DNA of 64,000 nt from Streptantibioticus rubrisoli (GTDB taxonomy: Bacteria > Actinomycetota > Actinomycetes > Streptomycetales > Streptomycetaceae): the NCBI RefSeq assembly GCF_024436055.1, contig NZ_JANFNH010000028.1, positions 20,443 through 84,442 of the forward strand. Direction: 5' to 3'. Below are positions 35,229-44,163 of the stretch, one piece after another. Within the stretch, counting starts at the first letter, position 1. The number at the start of each line of letters is the position of its first letter. The position numbers were made by a program, and so were the translations under genes. The notes beneath the pieces were generated by a model. The model was not told the DNA's origin. It did no database searches and was given only the letters and a program-made list of their open reading frames with translations.

Positions 35229-36110
35229 ATGATTCTGGTTACCGGTGCCACCGGCAACATCGGCGGCAAGGTGCTGGCCCGACTGCGGGCGGCCGGACAC
35301 CCGGTCCGTGCGCTCACCCGGGACCCCGACCGCGCCCAACTGCCCACCGGTATCGAGGTGGTCGGCGCGGACCTGGGCAGACCCGAGACGCTGCCCGCCG
35401 CGCTCGACGGTGTACGGAAGGTCTTCTTGATGTCGCTCGGGGCCGACAAGACGGTCCACGACGCCAATCTGGTGGCCGCGGCCGGGAAGGCCGGTGTCCA
35501 GCACATCGTGCAGTTGTCCACCCTCGGGGTGGAGACCGCCGCGGGCGAGGGCCGTTACCCGATCGGTGACTGGCACCGCAGCGCCGAGGAGGCACTGCGG
35601 GCGTCCGCGGTGCCGTGGACGATCCTGCGGCCCAACGGCTTCATGAGCATGGCGTTCGCCTGGGCGCCGTCCATCCGGGCCGAGGGTGTGGTGCGCGCTC
35701 CGGTGGCCGATGTGCCGGAGGCGGTGGTCGATCCCCGCGATGTCGCGGAGGCCGCCGCGCGTGTGCTGACCTCTCCCGGGCACGAGGGCGCGGTGTACTC
35801 GCTCACCGGCCCGGCCGGGCTCACCGTTCCGCAGCAGGTGGAGATCGTCGGCCAGGTGCTGGGACGTACCCTGCGCTTCGAGACGGTCACCCTTGAGGAG
35901 CAGCGCGAGGTGATGCTGCGGTACTTCTCCGCGGAGACCGTGGACGGGGTGATCCGGTCGATCCGGTATGTGATCGAGTCCGGGGACCGGCTGGCGGGTA
36001 CGGTTTTCGACGATGTGCGGCGGCTGCTCGGCAGGGCGCCGCGCTCGCTGCGGGAGTGGGCCGAGGACCACAAGGACGCGTTCTTGGCGCACAGTGCCGC
36101 GGGCGCCTGA
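35229..36110 (+). CDS. NmrA-like NAD(P)-binding oxidoreductase
   Basis: The 293-residue atypical SDR has the glycine-rich ILVTGATGNIGG at the very start and DV-type NAD(P)-binding features, with no classical Tyr-x-x-x-Lys. It belongs to the NmrA/NAD(P)H-quinone-reductase-like group. The second ATG (35229) is chosen because AAGGAG lies six bases upstream; the ATG at 35223 abuts the site. Probably a quinone or ene reductase in tailoring. Confidence 0.87.
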   Translation: MILVTGATGNIGGKVLARLRAAGHPVRALTRDPDRAQLPTGIEVVGADLGRPETLPAALDGVRKVFLMSLGADKTVHDANLVAAAGKAGVQHIVQLSTLGVETAAGEGRYPIGDWHRSAEEALRASAVPWTILRPNGFMSMAFAWAPSIRAEGVVRAPVADVPEAVVDPRDVAEAAARVLTSPGHEGAVYSLTGPAGLTVPQQVEIVGQVLGRTLRFETVTLEEQREVMLRYFSAETVDGVIRSIRYVIESGDRLAGTVFDDVRRLLGRAPRSLREWAEDHKDAFLAHSAAGA

Positions 36111-36272
36111 TCCCGCTTCACCAGGCACGGTGCGCCGCACGGCCCGCGGCCTGGGGAGAACCGCAGGTGTGTCTCATGCCCGTATGACGGAGTAAGCTCT
36201 GGGGCAGATTGTACCGTAACTTCTCCGGCGGCTCGCTTGCCCGCGGCCGTGATCGATGGATGGGAGCCGCGA

Positions 36273-36896
36273 TTGACCACGCAGGCCGGTACGGAGGGCG
36301 CCTTTGGAGGGCCGCCTCGCGGTCCCGACCCCCGCGCGGCGCGCAGCCGGGCGGCGGCCCTCGCCGCGGCCCAGGAACTGCTCGTGGAGCAGGGCTGGTC
36401 GGCGGTCACCCATGTGGCGGTCGCCGCCCGCAGCGGCATCGGCCGCACCACGCTCTACCGCCACTGGCCGGACGCCGCCTCGCTGATCCACGACGCGATC
36501 GCCCAGCGGATGTCGGTGGTCCGGCCCGAGCCCACGGGCGAGCTTCGCGGCGACCTGGTCCGTGAGCTGGACGCGTTGCGGGTGCTGCTGCACGAGCCGG
36601 TGAGCGAGCGCGGAATGCGGGCGGTCATCGAACGCGCTGCGGTCGACCCGGCGTTCACCAAACTCAAGGAGGCGCTGTACCGGGCGGGCTCGGATGGGTT
36701 CCGGTCGATCCTGGAGGGCGCCCGCAAACGCGGTGAGCTGGTCGCCGATCTCGACATCGACCTGGCGATCGACCAGTTGGCCGGTCCGTTGATGTTCCGC
36801 CGGCTGCTGGCCGAGCGCACGTTCAGCACGGAGTACGTACACGCCGTGGTCGAGTCGTTCCTGCGGTTGTACGCGACCCAGGGGTCCGGCCGCTGA
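36273..36896 (+). CDS. TetR-family transcriptional regulator
   Basis: The protein is about 207 residues from the TTG at 36273, behind GGGAG; a TTG at 36237 would add 12. The N-terminal helix-turn-helix is at residues ~25-70 (AAQELLVEQGWSAVTHVAVAARSGIGRTTLYRHW). The ligand domain ends with DLDIDLAIDQLAGPLMFRRLL. Likely a local repressor responding to a pathway product and controlling exporters or its own operon. The A+T-richer patch at about 36206-36222 may be an operator or promoter. Confidence 0.9.
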   Translation: MTTQAGTEGAFGGPPRGPDPRAARSRAAALAAAQELLVEQGWSAVTHVAVAARSGIGRTTLYRHWPDAASLIHDAIAQRMSVVRPEPTGELRGDLVRELDALRVLLHEPVSERGMRAVIERAAVDPAFTKLKEALYRAGSDGFRSILEGARKRGELVADLDIDLAIDQLAGPLMFRRLLAERTFSTEYVHAVVESFLRLYATQGSGR

Positions 36897-36897
36897 T

Positions 36898-36938
36898 CCT
36901 CCCGCGGACGGCGGCGCGACACCGTCGTCCGCGGGAGG
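36898..36938. terminator. Bidirectional terminator between TetR and SARP genes
   Basis: A 12-bp perfect stem, CCTCCCGCGGAC / GTCCGCGGGAGG, directly follows the TetR stop and precedes the convergent SARP stop. Confidence 0.85.
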
Positions 36939-36944
36939 CGCCGG

Positions 36945-37781
36945 TCAGGACCGCTGCGCGGTGGCGAGGTCGGCCGCGTCGAGCCGCAGGAGCGACTCGG
37001 TGTGCGCCGGTACGTCGAGCGCGGGGTCACACGCGAGGATGGCCTGGTGCAGGCTGCGGATCCGGGGCGACGGTTCGAGCCCCAGTTCGTCGTTGAGCAC
37101 CTGGCGCAGTGTGTGCACCACCTCAAGGGCCTGGGTGCGGCGGCCCGAGCGGTACAGAGCCAGCATGAGCTGGCTCTGCAGGCCCTCTCGGGTCGGGTAC
37201 TTCGTGGCGAGCGTGCTGAGTTCACCGATCAGGTCGTGGTGCCGGCCCAGTCGCAGGTCGGCGTCGATGCGCTGCTCCTGCACGCTCATGTGGTCCTCCT
37301 CCAGCCCCACCAGGTGGGCCCGCAGGACCGGGCCGACCTGTACGTCGGACAGGGCGGACCCCTTCCACAGGGCCAGCGCCTGGCCGAGCAGCGAGGAGGC
37401 GATCGCGTCGTCCCGGCGGAGTTCCGCCCTGCCCTCCCTGACCAGGGACTTGAAGATGTTGGTGTCCAGCTCGTCGTTCCGAACGGTCAGCATGTAGCCG
37501 CCGTCGCGGGTTTCCAGCACGCGTCGGGCCGCCTGCAGGCTGCCGATCCACGGAACGCGGCGCAGACTGCGGCGCAGCTGGAGGACGTAGGACTGCAGGG
37601 TGGAAAGCGCGCTGTTCGGTGGGGAGCTGTCCCACAGCTCCTCGATGCACGTTCCGGTTGATACCACCTGGTTCGCGTTGAGAAGTAACAGTGCGAGCAG
37701 TTGGCGCTGCTTGGGTGCGGTCGGTGTGTAGTTACGTCCCTGCTCCTGCATGCGGAGTGGACCCAGCACGGCGAATTCCAT
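36945..37781 (-). CDS. SARP-family pathway activator
   Basis: The 278-residue activator has an OmpR-like winged helix at residues ~1-95 (PKQRQLLALLLLNANQVVS, STLQSYVLQLRRSL) and a bacterial transcriptional activation domain at ~100-255 (WKGSALSDVQ, RIDADLRLGRHHDLIGEL). It is the size of ActII-ORF4/RedD. It probably switches on the polyketide operons. Codon 32 (37686-37688) is TTA, so translation should depend on the bldA tRNA, as in several known cluster activators. Preceded by a long, A+T-richer upstream region. Confidence 0.95.
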   Translation of the reverse strand: MEFAVLGPLRMQEQGRNYTPTAPKQRQLLALLLLNANQVVSTGTCIEELWDSSPPNSALSTLQSYVLQLRRSLRRVPWIGSLQAARRVLETRDGGYMLTVRNDELDTNIFKSLVREGRAELRRDDAIASSLLGQALALWKGSALSDVQVGPVLRAHLVGLEEDHMSVQEQRIDADLRLGRHHDLIGELSTLATKYPTREGLQSQLMLALYRSGRRTQALEVVHTLRQVLNDELGLEPSPRIRSLHQAILACDPALDVPAHTESLLRLDAADLATAQRS

Positions 37782-38222
37782 AACGGTTCTCGTACACCTT
37801 TCGAGGAGTAACGAGAGGATTTATGAACGAAGCATCTTTCGGGCGGACGCGACAATGATCATCCTGGGGTTGTCGGCGGCCCCCAGGGACCATGGCGGAT
37901 CACATGACTCCGATGATCGCGACGCCCGGCGCAATCCGCGCAGCCCGCGCGGCAGCGGCGGTACGCGATGCCTGTTCACCTCCCCCGTGGCCGACAGGCT
38001 ATCTCGGGCATTCTAAGTGAAACATTTGTTGCCATCAAACACTTGCAAGGGAAGGATTAATTCCGTTTGACGTTGCGGCGGAGGAGTCGCCCGTGGGGGA
38101 TTTGCCCCTTTGGTATTGGGCGCAAAAGGCCGCCGGGAGAGACCTTCGATGGGGTGCGGGAGGGAATGCTGATCGCCCGCTCACATGTTCCGGCGTGATC
38201 GTCCTTCCTTGGTGGGTCGCAT
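37782..38222. promoter_or_regulatory. SARP upstream region
   Basis: 441 bases lie between the SARP start and the end of the PPTase gene, both leftward. No gene is convincing. The part 38010-38060 is A+T-rich and includes the direct repeat at 38020-38045. It probably holds the SARP promoter and sites for higher-level regulators. Confidence 0.5.
38020..38045. repeat. Near-identical 9-bp direct repeat in the SARP upstream region
   Basis: AAACATTTG at 38020-38028 and AAACACTTG at 38037-38045 differ at one base and start 17 bases apart, in an A+T-rich patch about 240 bases upstream of the SARP gene. A possible regulator binding site. Confidence 0.4.
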
Positions 38223-38969
38223 TCAACCAGGCCAGTACCGCCAGACGACCGGCCGCACCGGTACGTCGGCCGGGACCGCCAACGCCGCGTGGCGGCCCGA
38301 TCCGACCGGCAGGTCGCGCACCCGCCACCATCGCCGAGCGCCGCACCCCGTGCCATGGCCGACCAGCACCGGCCCCGGGCGGTGCGCGGACACCTCCACC
38401 TGCCGTAGGTCGGCGCTGACCCCGGCACCCCACGCCTTCACCACGGCCTCCTTCCGCGTCCAGCAGCGGAAGAAGCACTCCGGGCAACCCCCGGGCCGGT
38501 GACCGCAGTTGAGCAGGGCCTTGCGCTCCGCGTCGGACAGCGCGGCTCTGCAAACCGCGTCAACATCCGTCCGGCGTACCCGTTCGAGGTCCACGCCGAG
38601 GGCGTGCCCGCGGCCGATGCCCAGCAGCCACTCGGCGCCGGAGCGCGCCAGGCTGAAGGTGAGGTCGCACCCGGGCTCCGCCAGCACCGGCGGGCCGTGC
38701 CGGGTGAGCCCGCACAGCGGGCACGGTCCGCGGCCGATGCGCACCCGCTCCGGTGCGGTCCCCAGATGGCCGCCGAGGATCCGGCGCAGCGCGGCGTGCG
38801 CCGTGACATAGCACCGCGCGGCGACCGGGTTGGGCAGCCGTGCCGCCCGCTCCCGTTCCGCCGGGGACAGCACGCGCGTGTCATCGGGGCCGCACCTGGC
38901 GTTCGAGCCCTGCCACAGATGCACTTCGGCACGGGCCGACGGCACCGGCGGCGTCACCTTCACGGGCAC
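38223..38969 (-). CDS. 4'-phosphopantetheinyl transferase (Sfp/EntD type)
   Basis: The 248-residue protein (from GTG 38969, one base after the KSIII stop; GTG 38963 also possible) has the PPTase motifs GVDLE (residues 125-129) and WTRKEAVVKAWG (170-181). It converts apo-ACP to holo-ACP, most likely for the ACP at 44255. Unusual cysteine pairs, CPLC near residue 83 and a cluster around 155-169 (CGHRPGGCPECFFRCW), could form a zinc site not typical of the family. Coupled to the KSIII gene. Confidence 0.92.
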   Translation of the reverse strand: MPVKVTPPVPSARAEVHLWQGSNARCGPDDTRVLSPAERERAARLPNPVAARCYVTAHAALRRILGGHLGTAPERVRIGRGPCPLCGLTRHGPPVLAEPGCDLTFSLARSGAEWLLGIGRGHALGVDLERVRRTDVDAVCRAALSDAERKALLNCGHRPGGCPECFFRCWTRKEAVVKAWGAGVSADLRQVEVSAHRPGPVLVGHGTGCGARRWWRVRDLPVGSGRHAALAVPADVPVRPVVWRYWPG

Positions 38970-38970
38970 G

Positions 38971-40002
38971 TCACACGCTCCACGACGGCACGTCCTGTAT
39001 TTCCAGCACGCAGCAGGTCCACGTGTACCCCGCGCCCACACCGGCCATCAGGCACAGGTCCCCCGGCTTGACCCTCCGCTCCTCCACCAGGTGCGCCAGG
39101 CCCGCGAACTGGTCGCCCGCGCCCAGATGGCCAACGGTCCGTCCCCACGGCCACGTTGTGACCGCCGGGTCCAGCCCCCACGGCCGCAGATAGGCCGAGG
39201 TGAGCCTGCGCAGCCCGAACTGCGGCAGGACGAACACCGCGATGTCGGACAGTTCGGCCTCGGCCGCCGCCAACGCCCCCTTGAGCGCCTCAGATTGACC
39301 GGCGGACACCCTGGCGACGCCGTACGAGATGCCCACCTTGCCGATGAAGTCCCGCTTGAGCACTTCCAGGTCCATCGGGCGCCGCACGCTGAACGGCGCC
39401 GGACCGAACGGGTCGTCTCCCCGGTGTATGCCCTCCAACTCCGGTTCCGAGACAGTCACGAGACTGCGAACGCGGGCGAAACCGCCGCCGCGGGAGAGCA
39501 CGAGCGCGGTGCCCGCGTCCCCGTACACCGTGCCCGGATCGCTGCCCCAACGGTCGAAACCCGGGCCGCAGAACCGGTCGCCCGTCGTCAGCAGCGCACT
39601 GCTCGTACCGTCGCCCGCGGTGAGGTATCCGGCGGCCAACTCCACTGCGGCCATACCGCCGTTGGACAGCTGCCGGACCTCCACCGCCGGGCAGCGGTTG
39701 CCCACGGCCTCGCGCTGGATGTAGGAGGCGGGCGCCCACAGGTCGTGCCCCTGGTAGTAGACGGTGGCGTGCAGGATCAGGTCGATGTCGTGCGGGCCGG
39801 CGCCGGAGCGGTCGAGCGCGGTCCTGGCGGCCTGGACGGCCATCTCCGGTGCGGATTCGCCTTCGGAGAAGGCGACGGAGACCACACCGGTGCGCTCCGC
39901 GATCCGCGCATCGCACAGCCCGCCCGTCACGGCATCCGCCATGGCGAAGCGGCCCGGGAAGTGGGCCGCGGCGCCCGCGACGTACAGATCGTCGAACCTC
40001 AC
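38971..40002 (-). CDS. KSIII-like priming ketosynthase/acyltransferase (DpsC type)
   Basis: The 343-residue FabH-fold protein starts at GTG 40002 behind AGGAAGG. The usual active-site Cys is replaced by Ser113 (QLSNGG). The FabH His-Gln-Ala-Asn motif is degraded (LPQFGLRR), and the late Asn motif reads GHLGAGDQ (His292, Asp297). This is the pattern of DpsC-like KSIII enzymes that help choose a non-acetate starter such as propionate, or act as acyltransferases. It pairs with the acyltransferase encoded divergently at 40365. The starter could be short-chain or aromatic. Confidence 0.9.
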   Translation of the reverse strand: MRFDDLYVAGAAAHFPGRFAMADAVTGGLCDARIAERTGVVSVAFSEGESAPEMAVQAARTALDRSGAGPHDIDLILHATVYYQGHDLWAPASYIQREAVGNRCPAVEVRQLSNGGMAAVELAAGYLTAGDGTSSALLTTGDRFCGPGFDRWGSDPGTVYGDAGTALVLSRGGGFARVRSLVTVSEPELEGIHRGDDPFGPAPFSVRRPMDLEVLKRDFIGKVGISYGVARVSAGQSEALKGALAAAEAELSDIAVFVLPQFGLRRLTSAYLRPWGLDPAVTTWPWGRTVGHLGAGDQFAGLAHLVEERRVKPGDLCLMAGVGAGYTWTCCVLEIQDVPSWSV

Positions 40003-40364
40003 GTCATGTGTCCTTCCTGGAGGCGGCCCGCCCTGCGGGACGGTCCGGTCATACGGGGAACGGCCGTCGGCGGCGACGTGATGGGGCGCCCCCGACGGCC
40101 GGGAGCGGACCGCCGTCGGCCTGCACGAGCGGTTCTCGCCCTTCAGGCCTGGTGACTTGATGATTGGAGCGGCTGCTGGGAGCGGGATACAGGGGCGCTG
40201 GAGCCAGCCGGTGGCCGCCGGGGCACTCGTGCCCGTCCCGCCCGATCCGCGCCCTGGCGACGAGCGATCCTCCAGCCGTGCGTGCCACGGTGCCGCCGTG
40301 CCCTCCGCACGCCGTGCCGACCGCCCGGCGGTGCGGCCAAGCGATCGCTCATCAGGAGGCAGGC
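40003..40364. promoter_or_regulatory. Divergent promoter region between KSIII-PPTase and AT-KS-CLF-ACP operons
   Basis: 362 bases without a credible gene. It separates the two halves of the core PKS genes and should contain a back-to-back promoter region, the most likely SARP target. I did not find convincing heptamer direct repeats by eye. The AT Shine-Dalgarno site (AGGAGG) is at 40354-40359. Confidence 0.5.
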
Positions 40365-41420
40365 GTGCGCTCCACCCCACCCTCGGACACGGTGCCCTAC
40401 GCACGTCGCGGCGTGGCGCTGCTGTTTCCCGGTCAGGGCTCGCAGCAGGCCGGGATGGCCGTCGGGCTCTACCGCCAGCACCCCGGATTCCGCGACCTGG
40501 TGGACCAGGTGTTCACGGCATGGGGGCCCGGCGCGAAGGCGGTGCGCGACGACTGGCTCACCGACACCCCGCGGGTCCCGCTGGACAGCGTCGGCCGGGC
40601 GCAGCCGCTGTTGTTCGCCATCGACTGGGCACTGGGCCGGATGGTCCTGGACTGGGGCATACGCCCGGTGGGCCTGCTCGGGCACAGTGTGGGCGAAGTG
40701 GCGGCGGCCACCTTGTCCGGGGTCTTCACCCTGGACGAGGCGGTCGCCGTGATGCGCGACCGCGTCGAGCACATCAGTGGGGCACCGTCCGGCGGGATGC
40801 TCGCCGTCCGCGCCTCCGCGGAACAGATGGCCCCGTATCTGCACGCGGACGTGGTCGTGGGCGCGGTCAACGGGCCGCGCCAGGTGATGCTCACGGGGTC
40901 CACCGAACCCCTGGCGGAGTCGGAACGGCGGTTGCGGGCCGACGGGTTCACCTGCATGCGGGCCCGCGCGGTCAACCCGTTCCACAGCCCCGCACTCGAA
41001 CCGGCGGCCCTGCGGGCGGTGCCCGCGCTGTCCGCGCTGCCGCTGCGCGCACCCCGTCTGCCGCTGTACTCCGGCTACAGCGGCGCTCCGATGACCGGCG
41101 CCGAGGCAACCGAACCGCGCTTTTGGGCCCGGCAGCCCGCGGCGCCCGTACTCTTCGGGCCCGCTTTGGACCGGCTGCTGTCCACCGGTGACCTGCTGCT
41201 GGTCGAGGCCGGTCCGGCGCAGGGCCTGACCGCCCTGGCCAAGCGCCACCCCGCGGTGGCCAGCCGCCGATCCGCCGTGGTCAGTCTGCTTCCGGCACGT
41301 CCCGGCGACGGAAGCGGTGACCTGGCGGCGGTGCGCTCGGTGCTCGAACAACTCGTGGCCGAAGGGCACTTGGCGTCCGGAGCCGAAGCGGAGCTGGTCG
41401 GCGCGGGTGATTCACGGTGA
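40365..41420 (+). CDS. Malonyl-CoA:ACP / starter acyltransferase
   Basis: The 351-residue FabD-like acyltransferase starts at GTG 40365. The FPGQGSQQ motif, nucleophile Ser108 in GHSVGE and His207 in NPFHSPALEP are present. The usual malonyl-type HAFH motif is altered to NPFH, so extender specificity is uncertain. In type II systems such as daunorubicin and R1128, an AT beside a KSIII takes part in starter selection or ACP loading. First gene of the AT-KS-CLF-ACP operon. Confidence 0.92.
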   Translation: MRSTPPSDTVPYARRGVALLFPGQGSQQAGMAVGLYRQHPGFRDLVDQVFTAWGPGAKAVRDDWLTDTPRVPLDSVGRAQPLLFAIDWALGRMVLDWGIRPVGLLGHSVGEVAAATLSGVFTLDEAVAVMRDRVEHISGAPSGGMLAVRASAEQMAPYLHADVVVGAVNGPRQVMLTGSTEPLAESERRLRADGFTCMRARAVNPFHSPALEPAALRAVPALSALPLRAPRLPLYSGYSGAPMTGAEATEPRFWARQPAAPVLFGPALDRLLSTGDLLLVEAGPAQGLTALAKRHPAVASRRSAVVSLLPARPGDGSGDLAAVRSVLEQLVAEGHLASGAEAELVGAGDSR

Positions 41421-41526
41421 AGTCCTCCGAATGTTCAGAGGGGCACGATCACCTCTCCAGTTGGGACTGCCAACGTTACCGGCCGGGGCCAATTGGCGGA
41501 CCCCGCCGACTGCGAGTGAGGATGTC

Positions 41527-42795
41527 ATGAACCGTCGCGTCGTCATCACGGGAATAGGTGCTGTGGCCCCGGGGGAAAGCGGGGTCAAGAAATACTGGGA
41601 ACTCATTTCCTCGGGCCGCACGGCCACCCGCATCATTTCGTCGTTCGATTCCACCGCGTTCCGCTCCCGGGTCGCCGCCGAGTGCGACTTCGACCCCGTG
41701 GAGTCGGGGCTCGGCCAGCGCGAGATCCGGCGGATGGACCGGGCCAGCCAGTTCGCCGTCGCCGCCACCCGCGAGGCGCTGGCCGACAGCGGCCTGGACC
41801 TGGCCCACGCCGACCGCGAGCGGATCGGGGTGTCGTTCGGCAGCGCCGTCGGCTGCACCACGAGCATGGAACGGGAGTACGCCGTCCTCAGCGACGGCGG
41901 CGCCGAGTGGCTGGTGGACCACGACTACGCCATCACCCAGCTCTACGACCACTTCGTACCGAGCTCCATCGCCGTGGAGGTGGCCCGGGTCGCCGGTGCC
42001 CAGGGTCCGGTGACGCTGGTGTCGGACGGCTGCACCTCCGGTCTCGACGCGGTCGGCCACGGTGCCGACCTGATCAGGGAGGGCAGCGCGGACATCGTGG
42101 TGAGCGGCGGCACCGACGCCCCCATCTCCCCGATCACCGTGGCCTGCTTCGACGCGATCAAGGCCACCACCCCGCGCAACGACGAACCCGGCCAGGCGTC
42201 CCGGCCCTTCGACGCCACCCGCAACGGCCTGGTGCTGGGCGAGGGAGCGGCCGTGCTGGTCCTGGAGGAACTGGAACACGCCAGGCGGCGCGGCGCCACC
42301 ATCTACGCCGAGGTCGCCGGGTTCGGCACCCGCTGCAACGCGTACCACATGACCGGTCTGCGCGCCGACGGGACCGAGATGGCCGAGGCCATCCGCCTCG
42401 CCCTGACCGAGGCCCGACTGGCCCCGGAAGCGATCGGCTACGTCAACGCCCATGGCTCCAGCACCAAGCAGAACGACCGGCACGAGACCGCCGCCATCAA
42501 GACCGCCCTCGGCGAGCACGCCTACCGGGTCCCGGTCAGCTCCATCAAGTCCATGATCGGCCACTCGCTGGGCGCCATCGGCGCGCTCGAACTGGTCGCC
42601 TGTGTACTGGCGATGCAGTACAGCCTGATCCCGCCCACCGCCAACCTGCACGAACCCGATCCGGTCTGCGACCTGGACTACGTCCCGCTGACCGCCCGGG
42701 AGGCGCGGGTCGACGCCGTGTTGAGCGTGGGCAGTGGATTCGGTGGCTTCCAGAGCGCGGTCGTGCTCGCCCGTCCCGAGCGGACCGCCGCATGA
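41527..42795 (+). CDS. Type II PKS ketosynthase alpha (KS-alpha)
   Basis: The 422-residue enzyme carries active-site Cys169 in SDGCTSGLDA, and the His residues in NAHGSST and KSMIGHSLGAIG. It pairs with the chain length factor to build the poly-beta-keto chain on ACP. The ATG at 41527 has GTGAGGATG upstream. Its TGA overlaps the ATG of a 36-codon ORF (42792) that leads into the CLF gene, instead of the direct KS-CLF overlap seen in most clusters. Confidence 0.97.
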   Translation: MNRRVVITGIGAVAPGESGVKKYWELISSGRTATRIISSFDSTAFRSRVAAECDFDPVESGLGQREIRRMDRASQFAVAATREALADSGLDLAHADRERIGVSFGSAVGCTTSMEREYAVLSDGGAEWLVDHDYAITQLYDHFVPSSIAVEVARVAGAQGPVTLVSDGCTSGLDAVGHGADLIREGSADIVVSGGTDAPISPITVACFDAIKATTPRNDEPGQASRPFDATRNGLVLGEGAAVLVLEELEHARRRGATIYAEVAGFGTRCNAYHMTGLRADGTEMAEAIRLALTEARLAPEAIGYVNAHGSSTKQNDRHETAAIKTALGEHAYRVPVSSIKSMIGHSLGAIGALELVACVLAMQYSLIPPTANLHEPDPVCDLDYVPLTAREARVDAVLSVGSGFGGFQSAVVLARPERTAA

Positions 42796-42902
42796 GTTCC
42801 GCACGTCGACTTCCATACCGCTTCGGCCCGCGCGGCGGCCTTCTCGGCCTTGCCCGCGCCCTGGCACCGGCGCGTCGCGCAGAAGGGATGTTCCCGCAAT
42901 GA
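42792..42902 (+). CDS. 36-codon small ORF coupling KS and CLF
   Basis: This ORF of 36 sense codons has its ATG overlapping the KS-alpha stop (ATGA) and its TGA overlapping the CLF start ATG (again ATGA). The predicted peptide is basic (MSSARRLPYRFGPRGG at the start; pI high) with no recognised domain. Near its end an in-frame ATG behind AGAAGGG sits close to the CLF start. The exact double overlap suggests a leader that keeps translational coupling between KS and CLF, whether or not the peptide has its own function. It could also be chance in high-G+C DNA. Confidence 0.55.
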   Translation: MSSARRLPYRFGPRGGLLGLARALAPARRAEGMFPQ

Positions 42903-44119
42903 GCACCGCATCGGCAGTGGTGACCGGCCTCGGTGTCGTCGCGCCCAACGGCATGGACACCGAGGCCTACTGGACCGCGGTGCTCGACGGCCGCAGCGCG
43001 ATCGCGCCGATCACCCGCTTCGACGCCTCCCGGTACCCCGTCAGCCTGGCCGGTGAGGTCCGCGACTTCACCGCCAAGGACCACATCCCCTCTCGACTGC
43101 TGCCGCAGACCGACCACATGACCCGGCTGTCGCTGTACGCCGCGGACAAGGCGCTGGCCGACAGCCAGGTCGACCTGGGCGGCCTGCCGGAGTTCGCGGC
43201 CGGGGTCTCCAGCGCTTCGACCATGGGCGGCTTCGAGTTCGGCCAGCGCGAGCTGGAGAACCTGTGGAGCAAGGGCGGGCAGTTCGTCAGCGCCTACCAG
43301 TCCTTCGCCTGGTTCTACGCCGTCAACACCGGCCAGGTCTCGATCCGGCACGGCCTGCGCGGCCCGGGCTCCGCGCTGGTGACCGACCAGGCGGGCGGTC
43401 TCGACGCGGTGGGCAACGCGCGTCGGCAGATCCGCAAGGGCGCCACGCTGATGGTCACCGGCGGCGTCGACGGAGCGTTGTGCCCCCTCGGGCTGGTCGG
43501 CCAGCTCACCTCCGGCGAGCTGAGCACCAGCACCGACCCGGCCCGCGCCTACCTGCCCTTCTCCGCCGACGCCGACGGCCATGTCCCCGGAGAGGGCGGT
43601 GCCTACCTCGTCCTGGAGGAGGCCGCCGCGGCGCGTCGGCGCGGCGCGCGGGTCTACGGCGAACTCGCGGGCTACGCCGCCACGTTCGACCCCGGCACCG
43701 ACGGCACGCCGCGCACCGGACTGGAACGCGCGATCCGCCGCGCCCTGGACGACGCCCAGGTGCGCCCCGAGCAGATCGACGTGGTCTTCGCCGACGCAGC
43801 CGCGGTGCCCGACCTCGACCGCGCCGAGGCCGAAGCCCTCGCCGCCGTGTTCGGCCCGCGGGCGGTACCGGTCACCGCACCCAAGAACACCACCGGCCGC
43901 CTGTACGCCGGGGGTGCCTCGCTGGACCTGGCGACGGCGCTGCTGAGCATCCGCGACGGGGTCATTCCGCGCACTCCCAACGTCGAGGCCTGCGCCCCCG
44001 ACCATCCGATCGACCTGGTGGTGGGCGAGCCCCGCACCGCCGACATCGGCCGTGCCCTGGTGGTGGCCCGTGGCCGGGGCGGTTTCAACGCGGCGGCGGT
44101 CGTCCGGCGCGCCAGCTGA
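42899..44119 (+). CDS. Type II PKS chain length factor (KS-beta/CLF)
   Basis: The 406-residue KS homologue has Gln164 in place of the active-site Cys (VTDQAGGLDAVG), the hallmark of CLFs, which generate the primer by malonyl decarboxylation and set chain length with KS-alpha. The ATG at 42899 overlaps the small ORF. Chain length cannot be read by eye; it would need comparison of the gating residues with known CLFs. Confidence 0.96.
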   Translation: MSTASAVVTGLGVVAPNGMDTEAYWTAVLDGRSAIAPITRFDASRYPVSLAGEVRDFTAKDHIPSRLLPQTDHMTRLSLYAADKALADSQVDLGGLPEFAAGVSSASTMGGFEFGQRELENLWSKGGQFVSAYQSFAWFYAVNTGQVSIRHGLRGPGSALVTDQAGGLDAVGNARRQIRKGATLMVTGGVDGALCPLGLVGQLTSGELSTSTDPARAYLPFSADADGHVPGEGGAYLVLEEAAAARRRGARVYGELAGYAATFDPGTDGTPRTGLERAIRRALDDAQVRPEQIDVVFADAAAVPDLDRAEAEALAAVFGPRAVPVTAPKNTTGRLYAGGASLDLATALLSIRDGVIPRTPNVEACAPDHPIDLVVGEPRTADIGRALVVARGRGGFNAAAVVRRAS

Positions 44120-44163
44120 ACGCGGGGGCGGGACCGGCCCCCGGACTCCTCGATCTGCCGTGC

